In this document: positions 15,139 through 26,977 of the stretch, one piece after another
Numbering within the stretch: the first letter of the stretch is position 1
Layout: every line of letters begins with the position of its first letter
Assembly (NCBI GenBank): GCA_003952965.2
Contig: CM025851.1
Span: 26,301,798 to 26,365,797, forward strand
Origin: Morella rubra
Lineage: Eukaryota; Streptophyta; Magnoliopsida; Fagales; Myricaceae
Direction: 5' to 3'
Length of the DNA: 64,000 bases
The notes under the pieces: generated by a model
Databases searched by the model: none
Seen by the model: the letters and a program-made list of their open reading frames with translations, nothing else
Told to the model about the DNA's origin: nothing
Translations under genes and position numbers: made by a program

Positions 15139-15669
15139 AAGGGATGCTGTGTGTTGGCTTTATTTTGAATTTGTTGATGCTATTTTGAATTCGTACAAAT
15201 CTGTAAGGACTTGTGGCCCCTTAATTAGACAAGTATATTTGGCTTAGCAATGTCACAATTTCATTCTGATACATGTCATCATGTATTGACTTATGAATAT
15301 AGTACTAAAAAGTAAACAACTTTAATATACATTAAATTTCCACAAACCTGTCTATACTAATAAAGTGTACAACTTCAATAACCCATATGTCACCATCTGA
15401 ATTCAAGACCACATCTACAAATATGTTCTCTAATCTAAAATCTGTAAACATAAGACAGATTGCAACATGTGCAAAAAGGGTACATCTATAATCAATTACA
15501 TCCAACACAAAACCACCCTGATACAAAATAAAAATGTCCACAAAAAAGTGTTACATCCAAAATCATCCAAAATGGTTTACATTGAGCAGAAGTAAGCCAA
15601 AATCATTGTATTGCCTACCACTTGTTCTTTCAAGATCCTCAACAGTTTCTTCATCGGGCTCAATTGCCT

Positions 15670-16053
15670 CTACAGCAACTCTCCCTTACTAGAGCCCTCA
15701 CCAGCTCCCTTACTAGAGGCCTCCACAGTCTTGAAGTAATTCAACCCATCCTTATTATGCACAGTATACACATGGAGGTCATTTGATGTTGTACGCTCCA
15801 ACCTCTCAATTATTTGTAACACATCTTCATTACTGTGTAGCCGACACAACCTCGTTTCAAGTCTTTCCTCCCCAATAGTACACCATAACTCATTTATATC
15901 ATTATACTTCAACTCTTTGGTGAAAGGCTTCATCATATGCATCACAGAGAAGTAGTCGGGGTCCATATCGCCCTGGAAGCTGAAGTTTCCACATTTGTAC
16001 ACTGAACGTACAAAGTTAAGAACTTTACCGTGGTGTAAGAGAACATTCACCAT
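15670..16053 (-). pseudogene. PB1-like domain frame of a MULE-borne gene
   Basis: An open minus-strand frame of 127 codons follows a good acceptor (CATGACTGCAG|ATGG) at 16054. It begins MVNVLLHHGKVL and contains DYFSVMHMMKPFTKELKYND, INELWCTIG and a Ser/Gly-rich end. The LLHHGG...DYFS..E...KELGY pattern is that of the PB1-like N-terminal domain attached to plant MULE transposases. The transposase part is absent, so I treat it as a remnant or a reduced accessory gene. Whether it is expressed is unknown. Confidence 0.55.
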
Positions 16054-16084
16054 CTGCAGTCATGGGAAATAACAGTTAATGTTG

Positions 16085-16440
16085 CACATAAAAAGCATGC
16101 ATGCAATAGTATTATAAGTTAACAATAGCATTACAGTATTATAGTATACTACACTCATTATTATACTATAAGTCATAAACCAGTGCATACTACAATAGCA
16201 TAGTAATATTATTATAAGTCACAATAGCAGCAAAAATATTATAAGTCAACAATAGCATTATAGTATTGTAGTATAATAGTATAATATAATCATTATATTA
16301 TAAGTCATAAACCAGACAGCATACTAGAATGGCATAATTGCATTATTATAAGTCAGTAATAGCATTATATGATTATTATACTATAATCCTCAACTAGTGC
16401 ATACTATAATAGCATTATAGTATACTATGTTTCAAAACCA
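16085..16440. repeat. AT-rich tandem repeat block inside the MULE
   Basis: Imperfect repeats of AATAGCATTATAGTATTATA, CATTATTATACTATAAGTCA and AAACCAGTGCATACTA recur about four times over ~350 bases. It lies between the PB1-like frame and the right inverted repeat. Confidence 0.75.
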
Positions 16441-17454
16441 ACAGATATCAAAACCCTTAGCAACTCGTTTTGTTTACTAAACAATAATTTAGAACAGCAC
16501 AGTGTTGTGTTTACAAAACAGAATAGGACAACATAAATTGACTAACATGTGCGGTGGGCCGGAGGCATGCGACAGACAAACGAAAAAGTAGAAGACAAAG
16601 CAAAGCAAATTCATGTTCAAAAGTACAATAACTGTGTAGGACCACATTGGCATATTGAATTGTAAACCCTAACACTATCACAGCAGTGGGGGACCACACC
16701 TCATAAAACACATGAAACAATACACGTTGTTCCCCATTGAGATACAAAGTTAAAAAAAAATGGGCCAATAAACCCAATGTTAACATGACTCAACCTCACA
16801 ATACAATGGACCACACGAGAATCAATAGAAAAGTTGAACCAGTATATAATGGCCACAAATCGGCCTAGAACCCAAATTAGAATCAAATAGGAAGCAAATT
16901 TTTACCTTAACACCTGTCTGTTTGTGCGAGTGACGCTGTCAGAGATTTGCGACTTTAATGGTCACTAGTCTATTCTTTTTTGCTCCTTTGGTAATCTACG
17001 ATTGCAATGTGGTTCGATTTTTTCAAGCAGGGAACCAAAGGAGAAGATGGGGGTTCGATTAAGGGAGTGGAGATTGGGAATTTCTTTGGGGGGAAAGGGT
17101 TAGGGCTCCAAGTCTGCGTAATTGGGGTTTGGGAGGGGGGATCGAGATTTCATTGGTCAAAACGGCATAACACCAAAACAAGCGTTTAATTAAATAGGTG
17201 GCATGCTTGCGTGGCACGTGACAGCGTAGTTGGGGAAAGAGAAATTGTGATTCCATGTGGCATGGCCTGATTGGTGATGATGCGGACCTTCATTACACAC
17301 GTCGACAGAAAACGTTAAATTGGTGGAGCCACACTGACGGAGGGACTTTTTTGGGAAGGCGTATAAAGAACAAAAACCAAAATCATTCAAATTGAAGTAC
17401 AGAGTCTTTTTTGAAAAAATAGAAAACCACAGGGACCGTATTAGCATTTAAGCC

Positions 17455-17463
17455 TAATTTTAA
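17455..17463. repeat. Right 9-bp target duplication of the MULE
   Basis: TAATTTTAA, identical to 14144-14152. Confidence 0.9.
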
Positions 17464-17680
17464 AGGGTTGGCCTAGTGGTTAAAGTTTGGACCTTGGTAG
17501 TGTGCTCCTTTAAGGTCTTAAGTTCGAAACCTCATAGATCCTATCAACCCTTTAGTTTCACTTTTAGTGTTTTTGGCTTAGTAATTGTCCGGTTTATGTG
17601 GGATGGAAGGACTACACAAACCCTAAGATTAGTTGAGGTACGCCTAAGCTGACACTTATACCCGGTTAGAAAAAAAAAAT
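17464..17680 (+). mobile_element. tRNA-derived SINE
   Basis: Starts GGGTTGGCCTAGTGGTTAAAG (pol III A box TGGCCTAGTGG at 17469-17479) and has a B box (GTCTTAAGTTCGAAACCTC, 17514-17532). It ends CACTTATACCCGGTTAG followed by a run of A, the usual tail of plant tRNA-SINEs. Its target duplication is unusual: ATCAACGTGTTATTACAT after the A-tail matches ATCAACATGTTATTATAA at 14129-14146, on the far side of the MULE, so the MULE inserted at the SINE 5' edge after the SINE was in place. Confidence 0.85.
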
Positions 17681-18110
17681 CAACGTGTTATTACATATAA
17701 AATGCATTGAATTGGACCCTCATGTGAACCTATTGCGTAACTTTATCGCCTTAAAGGCAAGGGGAGCTAGAGGGGGCACTGGTTCAACGTTGCATCTGTG
17801 GCCAAATTTGGCTGGCAAATCCAGTAAAATGCATATAGCCAATGCCCAATGGGTCAAACTCTTGCAAGCCCAACACTTTTTAGCATGCTCGAGCTAAGAT
17901 AGCAGACTCCTAGGTATGGAAGAAAATTCTGAAATCCAGAGACTTAGCACTTTTTACCATGTTTTTGTTCATTTTGGCCTCCCAAAATCTTTTCCCTGTA
18001 ATTGGCTCCCAATAGTTAAAATGTAATTGGCTCACAATAGTTAAAAGATTGCCTAGAACATTTTATCAACTAAAGCCAAGCTAACTAGTTTTCCTTCCCT
18101 CTTGCATTGA
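17681..18110. other. Intergenic sequence, nothing assigned
   Basis: Starts with the right copy of the SINE target duplication. I see no gene or recognisable repeat in the remainder. Confidence 0.5.
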
Positions 18111-18111
18111 G

Positions 18112-18186
18112 GATTAACTTTTTTGTCCTCTGTGTAGCTCAAGTGCTGAAACTTTGGAGCATTTATTCATTGAATCTTGCTTGAGG
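18112..18186 (+). pseudogene. LINE zf-RVT fragment
   Basis: A short frame reads FCPLCSSSAETLEHLFIESC. The Cx2C...E(T/S)xxHLFxxC pattern is the zinc-binding module (zf-RVT) that follows the reverse transcriptase in plant LINEs. No flanking RT sequence was recognised, so it is a small isolated scrap. Confidence 0.5.
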
Positions 18187-20540
18187 CATATTATCTACTG
18201 CTTATATCCATGACCCTCACAAATTCAGAATTTTGCATTAACTCCACTAAAGCTAAATCCGATTAGATTTAAGCCTCTGCCTCTTCTTCAAAACTACAGC
18301 AAACAAGTCAAAGGCATTTTCAATTTTATGCCTTAGCCATAAGGAGTCACAATCACGGATTCATCAGGAGCCCATGCCATCTTTGTTCATGGACCCCCTT
18401 GAAGCAGAAGCTTTGACAACCTTGCATGTGATTACTATTAGCAGCCAACTTGGGAAATACAAATAAAAGGATGGGAAATTGCAGGCTTTGAACTATATCC
18501 TTAAATAATTCAACATTACCTAACAATAGTGTTTTTTAAAATGAAAAAAAAGAAAGAATGTTTTTAAGATTATGTATAAACGGGTTATTCTTTGTGCTTT
18601 TTGGGGGGTAAATTAGTAAGCAATGGTGGAACTAGAACTCAATTTAAAGGGGGCACACTTCTAAGGCGAAATGACAAAAAAAAAATTCCTATGTAATGCA
18701 AAAAGGATCTTAGAGTTAAAATATCGAAAATTAAGGACTAAAAGTATTTAAAATATTGAAATACACGTATTGTACTATTTGCTAAGACTGAGAGGTGCCA
18801 ATTGAATCCTATGGGTCTGCATTTTGGCTGAAAACGTTACAAAATGGCTCCGTTCTCAATAGTTTCAAAATTTTCCTCTCGATATATACTACCATGCTAT
18901 TATTCATCTACTTATCTCTCATCTTATTACGCAAGTCAGTCTTGATAAGATTTATCGTAGAGAACGCTCTCGAAACAGTTGCAGTCGCAACTGGTAAGAC
19001 CAGTGCCAACTCAATAAAGAGATAAACTAATGGAAATAGAGTATTATTTCCTGTTTCAACCATCTTCACAAGTAAGACCTACCATATCTTGAATCTCAAA
19101 AAAAGCATCATTATTTCTCACATCATGAATGTAGGTGTGAAGTTGATTTCTAACGTGGGTTGAACTATCCTTCTTATGTGAAGATTCTGTCATTACAACA
19201 GATGGAGAACTGATTCAACATTTCACTAGGTGGCATTGCTATTAATTTTCTGTTCCCACCAAAGGAAGAAAAAAAAAGGAGAGGGAGGGGGGGGGGTAGG
19301 AGAAGAATGAAAAGTGGCAAGTATCCTGGCTCCTGGCATGCCATACTTTTCCTTGAAATTCCTCGAATAAACAAAGGCAGTTCGTAGACACCACAAAAAG
19401 CATACGCTAAAAACGCAAGCTTTCTACCATTAAAGAATCAACCTTATACAAACTCTTCAGACTCATGAAATTATACTTGAATTTCTTTCAGTAACTATTT
19501 AAATCTTAACCCAACCCAACAGTTGAAGAGTTTTTTTAACACCTACCTTATATCTGCGCCATCAAGTGCAAGGTAACATCCACTGCAAGCAGGAAAATAG
19601 TGTCCATAAACAATATGCTCATTTTCTCAAAACTAGTTATTATATTAACTAGAAGGAAGAAGTTGAGGATTTTGACATTTCCACTACATAAACAAAGGCA
19701 AAGGACAAAATGGACAATAAATAAATAAAACCACAGAAACGAAAGGGTCCAGTTCAAGGGCGGCGGGCTGGGCTCATAAGGGGGCAAAAAAAAAAAATTC
19801 ATGCTTTTGGCAAAATCAACAAAGGCCAGGACCTCTATTCGCCCCGACCTTGTTCCGCTAATGTTAGTAAGTATAGATTAATTAGTAAAAGTTACAAAGT
19901 TCGGTTAGAGACCATGTACATCACTCTACACCTAATACATATGTAATTAGCCGTTAACTCGACCGTTTTAGGTTTGAATCTTAGCTAAGTGCTCTGAGGT
20001 TAATACAAGTGTGCATGCCCAGAAGTTTTACTGTGCTTTCTCAACCACTCTCAATGCACTCTCTATCTACTCTAAAGTTCGTTCTAGAAGTAGCACAAGA
20101 CTGGTGCAAGGATTTCCCTCATTATCGTAACAAAAGAAATCCGGAAAAAATCACTTTGCAATGTCACTTTGGAGTTCAAATTAATAATTTTATCGTATTA
20201 ATCCCTCGAAATATCAAAATTTATCAACGTACACATGAGATTTAACTTTCAAAATTATACCACATCTATAATACCAGGTACGATTTTAACAGTTAAATTT
20301 TATTTAAAGGCGCAGATCTATGAATTTTAAATATTTCGAATGTTCAATGACTAGCTTGATAATTCAGATCAGAGTGAATACTTGATCAAAGTGACATTGA
20401 CCATTTAATTTAGGGGTGAGGACTGATTTTTCTCCCGAACGTCGCCGTTGAAGGCGTCTTAACTTTCAAGGGCAACTCTTTACAAGTGCAGTGTGCACGG
20501 CCTTAACAAACACACGGGCGAGACCCTGGGTGTGGCAACA
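18187..20540. other. Intergenic sequence upstream of THO5
   Basis: No gene is supported. Two stretches, 18625-18665 (GGAACTAGAACTC...AAAGGGGGCACA) and 19745-19800 (TCCAGTTCAAGGGCGGCG...AAGGGGGCAAAA), resemble each other in direct orientation and look like scraps of a dispersed transposon. The last ~90 bases before 20541 should hold the THO5 leader; an ATG at 20493 is in frame with the chosen start. Confidence 0.4.
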
Positions 20541-23500
20541 ATGGAAGACGGGGAGATAGACGAGGGGGCAATGATGGTGGACGAGGAAGGTGCGCAGTCG
20601 GCAGCGCAACGCAAAGTAGAGAAGTCGGCGCACGAAATGCTGCAAGAAGGCAAGGCCTCAGTGGAGGACGTTGTGGCCAAGATGCTCTCCATCAAGAAAG
20701 AAGGACAGCCCAAATCCCTACTCCGAGAGCTCGTCACTCAGATGTTCCTTAACTTTATCACCCTCCGTCAGGTGCCCCCCTTTTTTTTTCTCGCTCTCTC
20801 TAGGGTTTGTGATTTCTGATTTGCTATTCTTACTGAATGTATATTTCAATTTAAGCGATAAAAGTCCATTGATTTGATTAAGAACACTATGTTATATTGA
20901 CATAATGTAATTGCTTGGATAGGATGACATCTAGAGCTAAACTCATACTGATGTCTTTTGCTTATATGCTACTTCATGTTCCTAAGGAGTTCGGAATTTG
21001 TTTTTTGTAGACGTTATTTAGGGTTTGTTGTTTGAAATTGTCGGAGCACCATAATGGACAAGTATATTAAACAAAAGTGAGTATGTTTTATTCGGGGGTG
21101 AAAGGAGGCTGAAACGAGAAATGTAGCTCTAGTTTCCATGGATATGATTGTCGATGCTTTTGCATTTTTAAAACAGATAAAACTGGTTTTGAGTCTAGCA
21201 TCTAATTATAATTACTTAAAAGAAACAAGCTTTTTAATATGATTGTCTACATTGTTCTCTCACAGGCGAACCGTTCCATCTTGCTAGAAGAAGACCGTGT
21301 GAAAGCAGAAACAGAGCGTGTAAAGGCACCAGTGGACTTCACAACCCTTCAGCTTCACAATCTGATGTACGAAAAAAACCACTACGTTAAAGCAATAAAG
21401 GCTTGCAAAGATTTCAGATCAAAACATCCTGACATCGAACTGGTATCTGAGGAAGACTTTTTCTGCGGCGCGTCTGAAGAGCTTAAAGGCAAGACGTTTT
21501 CAGATGACAGAGCGCACGATCTGATGATGAAAAGGCTCCATTTTGAGTTATTCCAGGTGTTTATTCCTTGTTATATTTTGGTGTTGTTCCATAGAATATG
21601 TGAGATTTTTGCACCAGGTGTTTATTCCTCGTTGGAGTTGGTGTTTAATACTTGAAGTGAATTTGACTGTCTCATTTAATGTCTTGGTTAAGGATAAAAA
21701 AGAAGTAGCTACGGCAAACATGGCAGTTTCTGTTTTGTAGGATTGATAACGGCAGAAATACTCGATCTGCTTATTGGTCGACATTGGGATGGAAATAATA
21801 TCTTGTCTTAGACCTTTTTCACTTGATCTTGATTCCTGACTTCCTAACTATCAAGATCTTTCTGTCACCTCAAGATCTCCATTTACAATATTCTTTTCCC
21901 TTTCTACGTTGTATTACTCATTTACCTTAGCTTCTGAGGGCTTTAGCAAAGAAATGAAAGGTATGGAATTGTCCATCTAGACTGATGACTACTCCCGATT
22001 TATGTCTATAAATTCGTCATTTCTGTATACGGACACACAGAACTGGGGGCCTGAACATCTGTGAACGTGGGGATATTTGATATTCTATGGCTTTGGTAAG
22101 GTACATAGATTTGTAGCCGGTGGGTCTAATCTGTGTAGAAAGTATCCTTTTCAGAGAATGCACGGTAGATTTCCATCAATCATATAGTCAGAGTCAAGTG
22201 TATTCCTGCTTGATTCCGAAATTTTATTTCCTGCTCTACAGTATGTTCGGATTTCATTCTAATGCTTAGTTTTTTTAGTCAATACTGTCACTTTGATTTT
22301 TTCTTCTAATATGTTGATTTGTATTATTGTCATTTATCTATCAGCGCAAAGAGCTATGCAAACTCCATGAGAAACTGGAGTTACAGAAGAAAAAGCTATT
22401 GGATACAATTGCAAACCGAAAGAAATTCTTGTCGAGTCTCCCTTCACACCTCAAGTCTCTTAAGAAAGCATCCTTGCCGGTCCAGACCCAGTTAGGGGTT
22501 CTGCATACAAAGAAGCTAAAGCAGCATCATTTAGCAGAGTTGCTTCCACCTCCTCTCTACGTGATTTACTCGGAGTTCTTGGCACAAAAGGAAGCATTTG
22601 GTGAAGATATTGACTTGGAGATAGTAGGAAGTGTCAAGGATGCTCAAGCTTTTGCCCGCCAGCAAGCAAATAAAGACACTGGTACACTCTGTAATGACTC
22701 GATGGATTGTTGTTGACTTTTTCAGTGTCGAAAACAAATATTAGCAGTTTTTTTTTTTTTTTTTCCAAATTAAGTTAAGTCCATATATGCTTTTGGAGAT
22801 TTTCTTTGACTCTTGCTGTTACTCGGATTCTGAATCTTATACCACTCAAGTTGATAGATTTTCTTATTTATTTTTTTCATGAATCTTTCTAATCATTGGA
22901 ATACGATATATGGTTTTACTTTTTCTGACAGTATCAGCAAATGAATCGGTTTTATGTCTGTTGGTTTGTTGATGTCTGTAATCTGTTTCCATTAACACCC
23001 CACCGGTGGCTGGCGGGGCCCCCAATAAGTTGAAGGAAACTGATGGCGTTTATTTGTGCAGGCATATCTACCAATGTGGAGAGTTCCAGGTTGGAGGATG
23101 ATGCACCCGATGAGGAAGATGATGGCCAGAGGAGGCGAAAGCGGCCAAAGAGGGTTCCAAGCAAGGAGAACCTTGACCAGGAGGGAGTATATCAAGTTCA
23201 TCCCCTTAAAACAGTCCTTCATATATATGATGATGAGGGTTCTGATCCGAAGTCTGCAAAACTTCTAAGTCTGAAGTTTGAATACTTGATAAAGTTGAAC
23301 GTTGTATGTGTTGCAATTGAAGGGTCCCATGACGGAGCTGAAAATAACATGTTGGGCAACTTATTCCCTGATGACACTGGAGTTGAACTTCCTCATCCAG
23401 TAAGGATGGTTGCTTAGTCTTCTTGCTGATTTGAATTATTACTATTCCCGCTTTCTATCTTTATTCTTGCATTCCATATTCCATTTTTCATTTTATGGTG

Positions 23501-25521
23501 GTGACGAAGTTTTCTGGGTGATGGTGCAGTCAGCCAAGCTCTATGTGGGTAATGCCCTTGCATTTGATGGGAGGAGAACATCTCGGCCATATAAGTGGGC
23601 CCAGCATTTGGCAGGAATTGACTTTTTGCCCGAGGTGTCACCGTGGCTTACTAGCCATGGAACTCAAAGTAGTGAAACAGCTAAAAGTGATGCTCTTATA
23701 TCTGGTGGTCTTTCACTGTATCGACAGCAGAACCGCATCCAAACGGTTGTGCAAAGAATCCGTTCTCGGAAGAAGGCTCAGCTGGCTCTTGTGTGAGTCG
23801 CTGCTTTGTATGTTTGGAATGCTGGAATCATCAAGGACAAACTAGAAATGACTAGGGGAGAGTGGTCAAATCTGAATTTTAGAATTGATGTTTACTTTGA
23901 CTATGTTCAGCCTCTTCTTGGCATCCTTTATGGTATATAGTGGCTAATACATTGGTTGTTTGAGGAACTTTATTCTGCTCTGCGTATATATGTTGTGTTT
24001 GCTGCCTTTTTATGAGATGGGATTCTTTTCTTTTACTGGGGATGCACTATGTCTTGTTTGTCAGCATCTCAAAATGGGATTTATGTTGAAAATTTGGAAT
24101 TCTTATTGGCTTACAGGGCACAGCTTGATTCCCTTATGAAGCTTAAATGGCCTGCTCTAACTTGTGAAAGTGTTCCATGGGCTTTGCATAAACCCATGTG
24201 CAATTTGAATGGTTGGTCACCTGTCGGACCCCCACCTACTCAGGCTTTATCTTTGCCCATTTTAGATACAGAGCAAGTTCGGGAACCGATAGATGTTGAT
24301 ACCATTGCACGACATGGTACTTCAAAGGAAGAGCTGGAGAGTGCAAGGGAAGACGGGGAGCTTCCATATTTGGTTCCTGCTGCATCTGGCACAAGCGAAG
24401 TTAAACTCAGATTCTTAAAAGGATCTAATCTTGAGCATTCCAGGCAGTTGACTTTAATTTCAAAAAGCCTTGTACCTCCAATCTCCAAGGCTAAATCACA
24501 AAGTTTCAAGAAGCCTGATGAGGACATTGATCTGCTGCTGGATACTGATAGTGATCAGGATGGGCCTGCATATCTTGAGCCTGAGTCAGAAACTACTGGT
24601 TGTACTCAATATAGAGAGATGGGTGAAAAGTCGTGGGTTGATTATGGGGTAATGGAATTTTGTCTTGTTTTAACGAGGAGCATGGATACCAACAAGAGAA
24701 TATTGAAGTTAGAAGCTAAGGTAACTAAACACTGTTGCATTCTTGAATTATGTCCTTTCATTGGCTTTCTGGTGCTTCACATCAAATTCTGTAATGACAG
24801 ATCAAGATCAGCATGGAGTATCCTCTAAGGCCTCCACACTTTGCATTGAGTCTTTACGCTACATCTTCCAGAGAGAATCATCCTGAAAGTGATGATTCGG
24901 AGTGGAATAATGAACTTTGTGCCATTGAAGCTGAGGTAAGCAATCTGTGTCTTGGGAATAGCTATTATCAGTAATATGCATACGCTGTGGCTTGTAGGGC
25001 TAATTCAACATCAAAGCGCAGTCGAAGGCAATGTGCCTTTACTGCAATTTATTAGGTTCCACTTGAAGGTATAGATTACAATGCTTGTGTTTTAAACACA
25101 CGCTTTGGAGTAGTTTTTTGTGGAAGAACTTCTATTCTATTATCTCTTTTCTTCACAATAGTTTTCTGACGATTACTTACGTGCTTCTTCTTGCTAATTA
25201 CACTTGCTTCCTGATATCCTGTTTCAAATTCACTTTCTAATCTGCATCTTGTAGGTCAATCTTCACATATTAAAGATGCTACCCACAGATCAAGAAAACT
25301 ATATATTATCTCATCAAGTATGTTATCTTGCAATGTTGTTTGACTATTACACGGGTGAGGCTTCCACATCCTCCGAAAAGAGAAAGAGTACTTCTGTGGT
25401 TGATGTTGGTTTGTCTAAGCCTGTGGGTGGTAGGCTTCTTGCCAGATCATTTAGAGGAAGGGATCGTCGGAAGATGATATCATGGAAGGATAAGGAATGC
25501 ACATCTGGTTATCCTTATTAG
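20541..25521 (+). CDS. THO5: THO complex subunit 5 (THOC5/FMIP)
   Basis: THO5 belongs to the THO/TREX complex, which couples transcription to mRNA export and small-RNA biogenesis in the nucleus. Eight exons: 20541-20771, 21266-21556, 22345-22681, 23062-23399, 23530-23792, 24117-24720, 24801-24935 and 25255-25521, all with GT-AG borders and continuous phase, giving 821 residues, near the length I recall for plant THO5 (~820). Visible blocks: acidic start MEDGEIDEGAMMVDEEG, coiled-coil EDRVKAETERVKAPVDFTTL, YEKNHYVKAIKACKDFRSKH, the basic cluster GQRRRKRPKRVPSKEN, IKISMEYPLRPPHFALSL and a basic C-terminus GGRLLARSFRGRDRRKM. I chose the start at 20541 because the acidic N-terminus is conserved; an in-frame ATG at 20493 would add 16 residues. 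The frame is intact throughout. It converges with the RING gene on the minus strand. Confidence 0.94.
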
Positions 25522-26257
25522 AAGTGTCAATGTGGGGATCTGAAGGTTATGAAGTTTGTGCAGCATCTGCTGTTGGTGCCAGTAAGCTACGAATAGAAAG
25601 TATCATAGGAAGGATGAATGGTTGGTTTAGTAGCTTATATTGTTAAACGCCAGATTCACCTATAAGCAAGAAGCATTGATGGGCTAAGAATAATTTGCCT
25701 GGATTCGTGGAGCATGCCACTTCAGACATGGGCCTCAATCTCTGAGACTGGGTCAGGAGGGTTACTGCATCGTGTCAATTTTGGGTGACCATAATAAAAA
25801 GTCGGATATAGTAAATGTTTTTTTTTTCTAAGCGGATATAGTAAATGTTTGATTTCATACTTGTTAGTCATTTAGATGTTTGCAATTATTCCCTTCGTGA
25901 CTTGTAGAGAGCTGAGAACCTCGTTGAATGACCGTTGTAAGTCAGTTGAAAAGGTATTGTCTGTAGTTATTTGCCATTCATTTCGTTACTAGAAAGTTGC
26001 ACATTTTCTTAAAATTGAGCTTTTCCTTCTTTCTTTGGGCAAACAAATTTTTTTGGGTATATTTACTGAAAACTGTGTTTTTTGTACATGTAAATAAAGC
26101 TTAATTATCTAAGTTGACAGGCGGAGTCACATAGGAAGTGTAGTTATTATGAATTATGCTACTTCTGGTCCTCTTCCAAAATCTGTTCTTGGTGGCTTCA
26201 GCATGATCTTATTTTTTCACATTCGAAGGTGACCTGATTTACATATTTAGCATGCTT
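25522..26257 (+). other. THO5 3' untranslated region and flank
   Basis: Follows the THO5 stop. Bases about 25685-25765 (AAGAATAATTTG...GAGCATGCCAC...GACATGGGCC) are repeated in degraded form at 29119-29215, directly after a copy of THO5 exon 3, which supports their being transcribed 3' UTR. AATAAAGC at 26093 is a possible polyadenylation signal. No other gene is seen. Confidence 0.55.
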
Positions 26258-26660
26258 CGTTTGGCTAAGTTTTTTTTTTTTTTTTTTTGTGAGCAAGCAT
26301 ATTGGCATTTAACACTAGAAACAGTACTAAGCCGCCCTCAAGGCGGTTAGCTTTAACGCTACTGAAAACTGGCAATCTAGAGTCATCTGCAACGATCTTA
26401 AACCGAAGGCAAAACCAGTGCAGGAAGGGAGCGGTGACGGAACTGGAGGTGTTGCAGTAAAACGTCACAAACCAGTGCATGGAGGGGGGCGGTGACGGTG
26501 ACAGATCTGGAGGTGTTGCAGTGTCTTATCAACCGAGCAAAAAAGAGAAGTGGACCAGAATGCAAAAAAGAGACGTTAAGCTTAGAAAAAACTTCTGTAC
26601 ATTCACAAGTCTTCAAATAATGAACAGAGACGTTAAGCTTAGAAAAAAATGAACAGATAA
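26258..26660. repeat. Short direct duplications next to a poly(T) tract
   Basis: A T-run at 26271-26289 is followed by sequence containing two imperfect copies of a ~50-base block at a 57-base offset (ACCAGTGCAGGAAGGGAGCG at 26414 and ACCAGTGCATGGAGGGGGGC at 26471). A ~22-base direct repeat follows (AGAGACGTTAAGCTTAGAAA at ~26569 and ~26626). Read on the minus strand the unit ends in poly(A), so a retroposed sequence is possible. I recognise no protein in it. Confidence 0.55.
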
Positions 26661-26977
26661 GTTAAAACATAAAAACGAAAAAAAAAAAAAAAGAGGGGAC
26701 AAAATAAGAGAGAAACTTAAACCGACATAAGCCGAGAAGGGGTCAAGTTGGAAGACATTTTTAGGGGGAGTATGGTACTTAAGCTCACGGACCCTGTGGC
26801 AACTCCGACGAGGCATCGGAATTTTGGCCAGTTGAGAAAATCACAGCCCGACTGGCGACTATCATGTCTGGATCTTTACGCTGGCTAGAAAATTTGCCTA
26901 AAAAACTGAGCCACTTACTGACCTACCTACAGCGGATCGAATCCCCCGATTTGCGAATGACGAGAAGAAGGAATGAA

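Larger units (their letters stand above)
14153..17454. mobile_element. Complete 3.3-kb Mutator-like element without transposase
   Basis: Terminal inverted repeats of roughly 280 bases (about 14153-14435 and 17172-17454) begin G(A/G)CTT(C/A)AATG(T/C)TAATACGGTC and share internal blocks such as CACCAATTTAACGTTTTCTG and TTCAATTTG(G/A)ATGATTTTGG. A perfect 9-bp TAATTTTAA flanks it. Long TIRs plus a 9-bp duplication are diagnostic of MULEs. Inside are a broken GRF-type zinc-finger gene on the plus strand, a PB1-like domain frame on the minus strand and an AT-rich repeat block. No MULE transposase catalytic domain was seen, so it is non-autonomous. Confidence 0.9.

Noticed and set aside
16500..17256. 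Several 60-90-codon frames near the right end of the MULE
   Set aside because: They overlap the inverted repeat or AT-rich spacer and show no domain.
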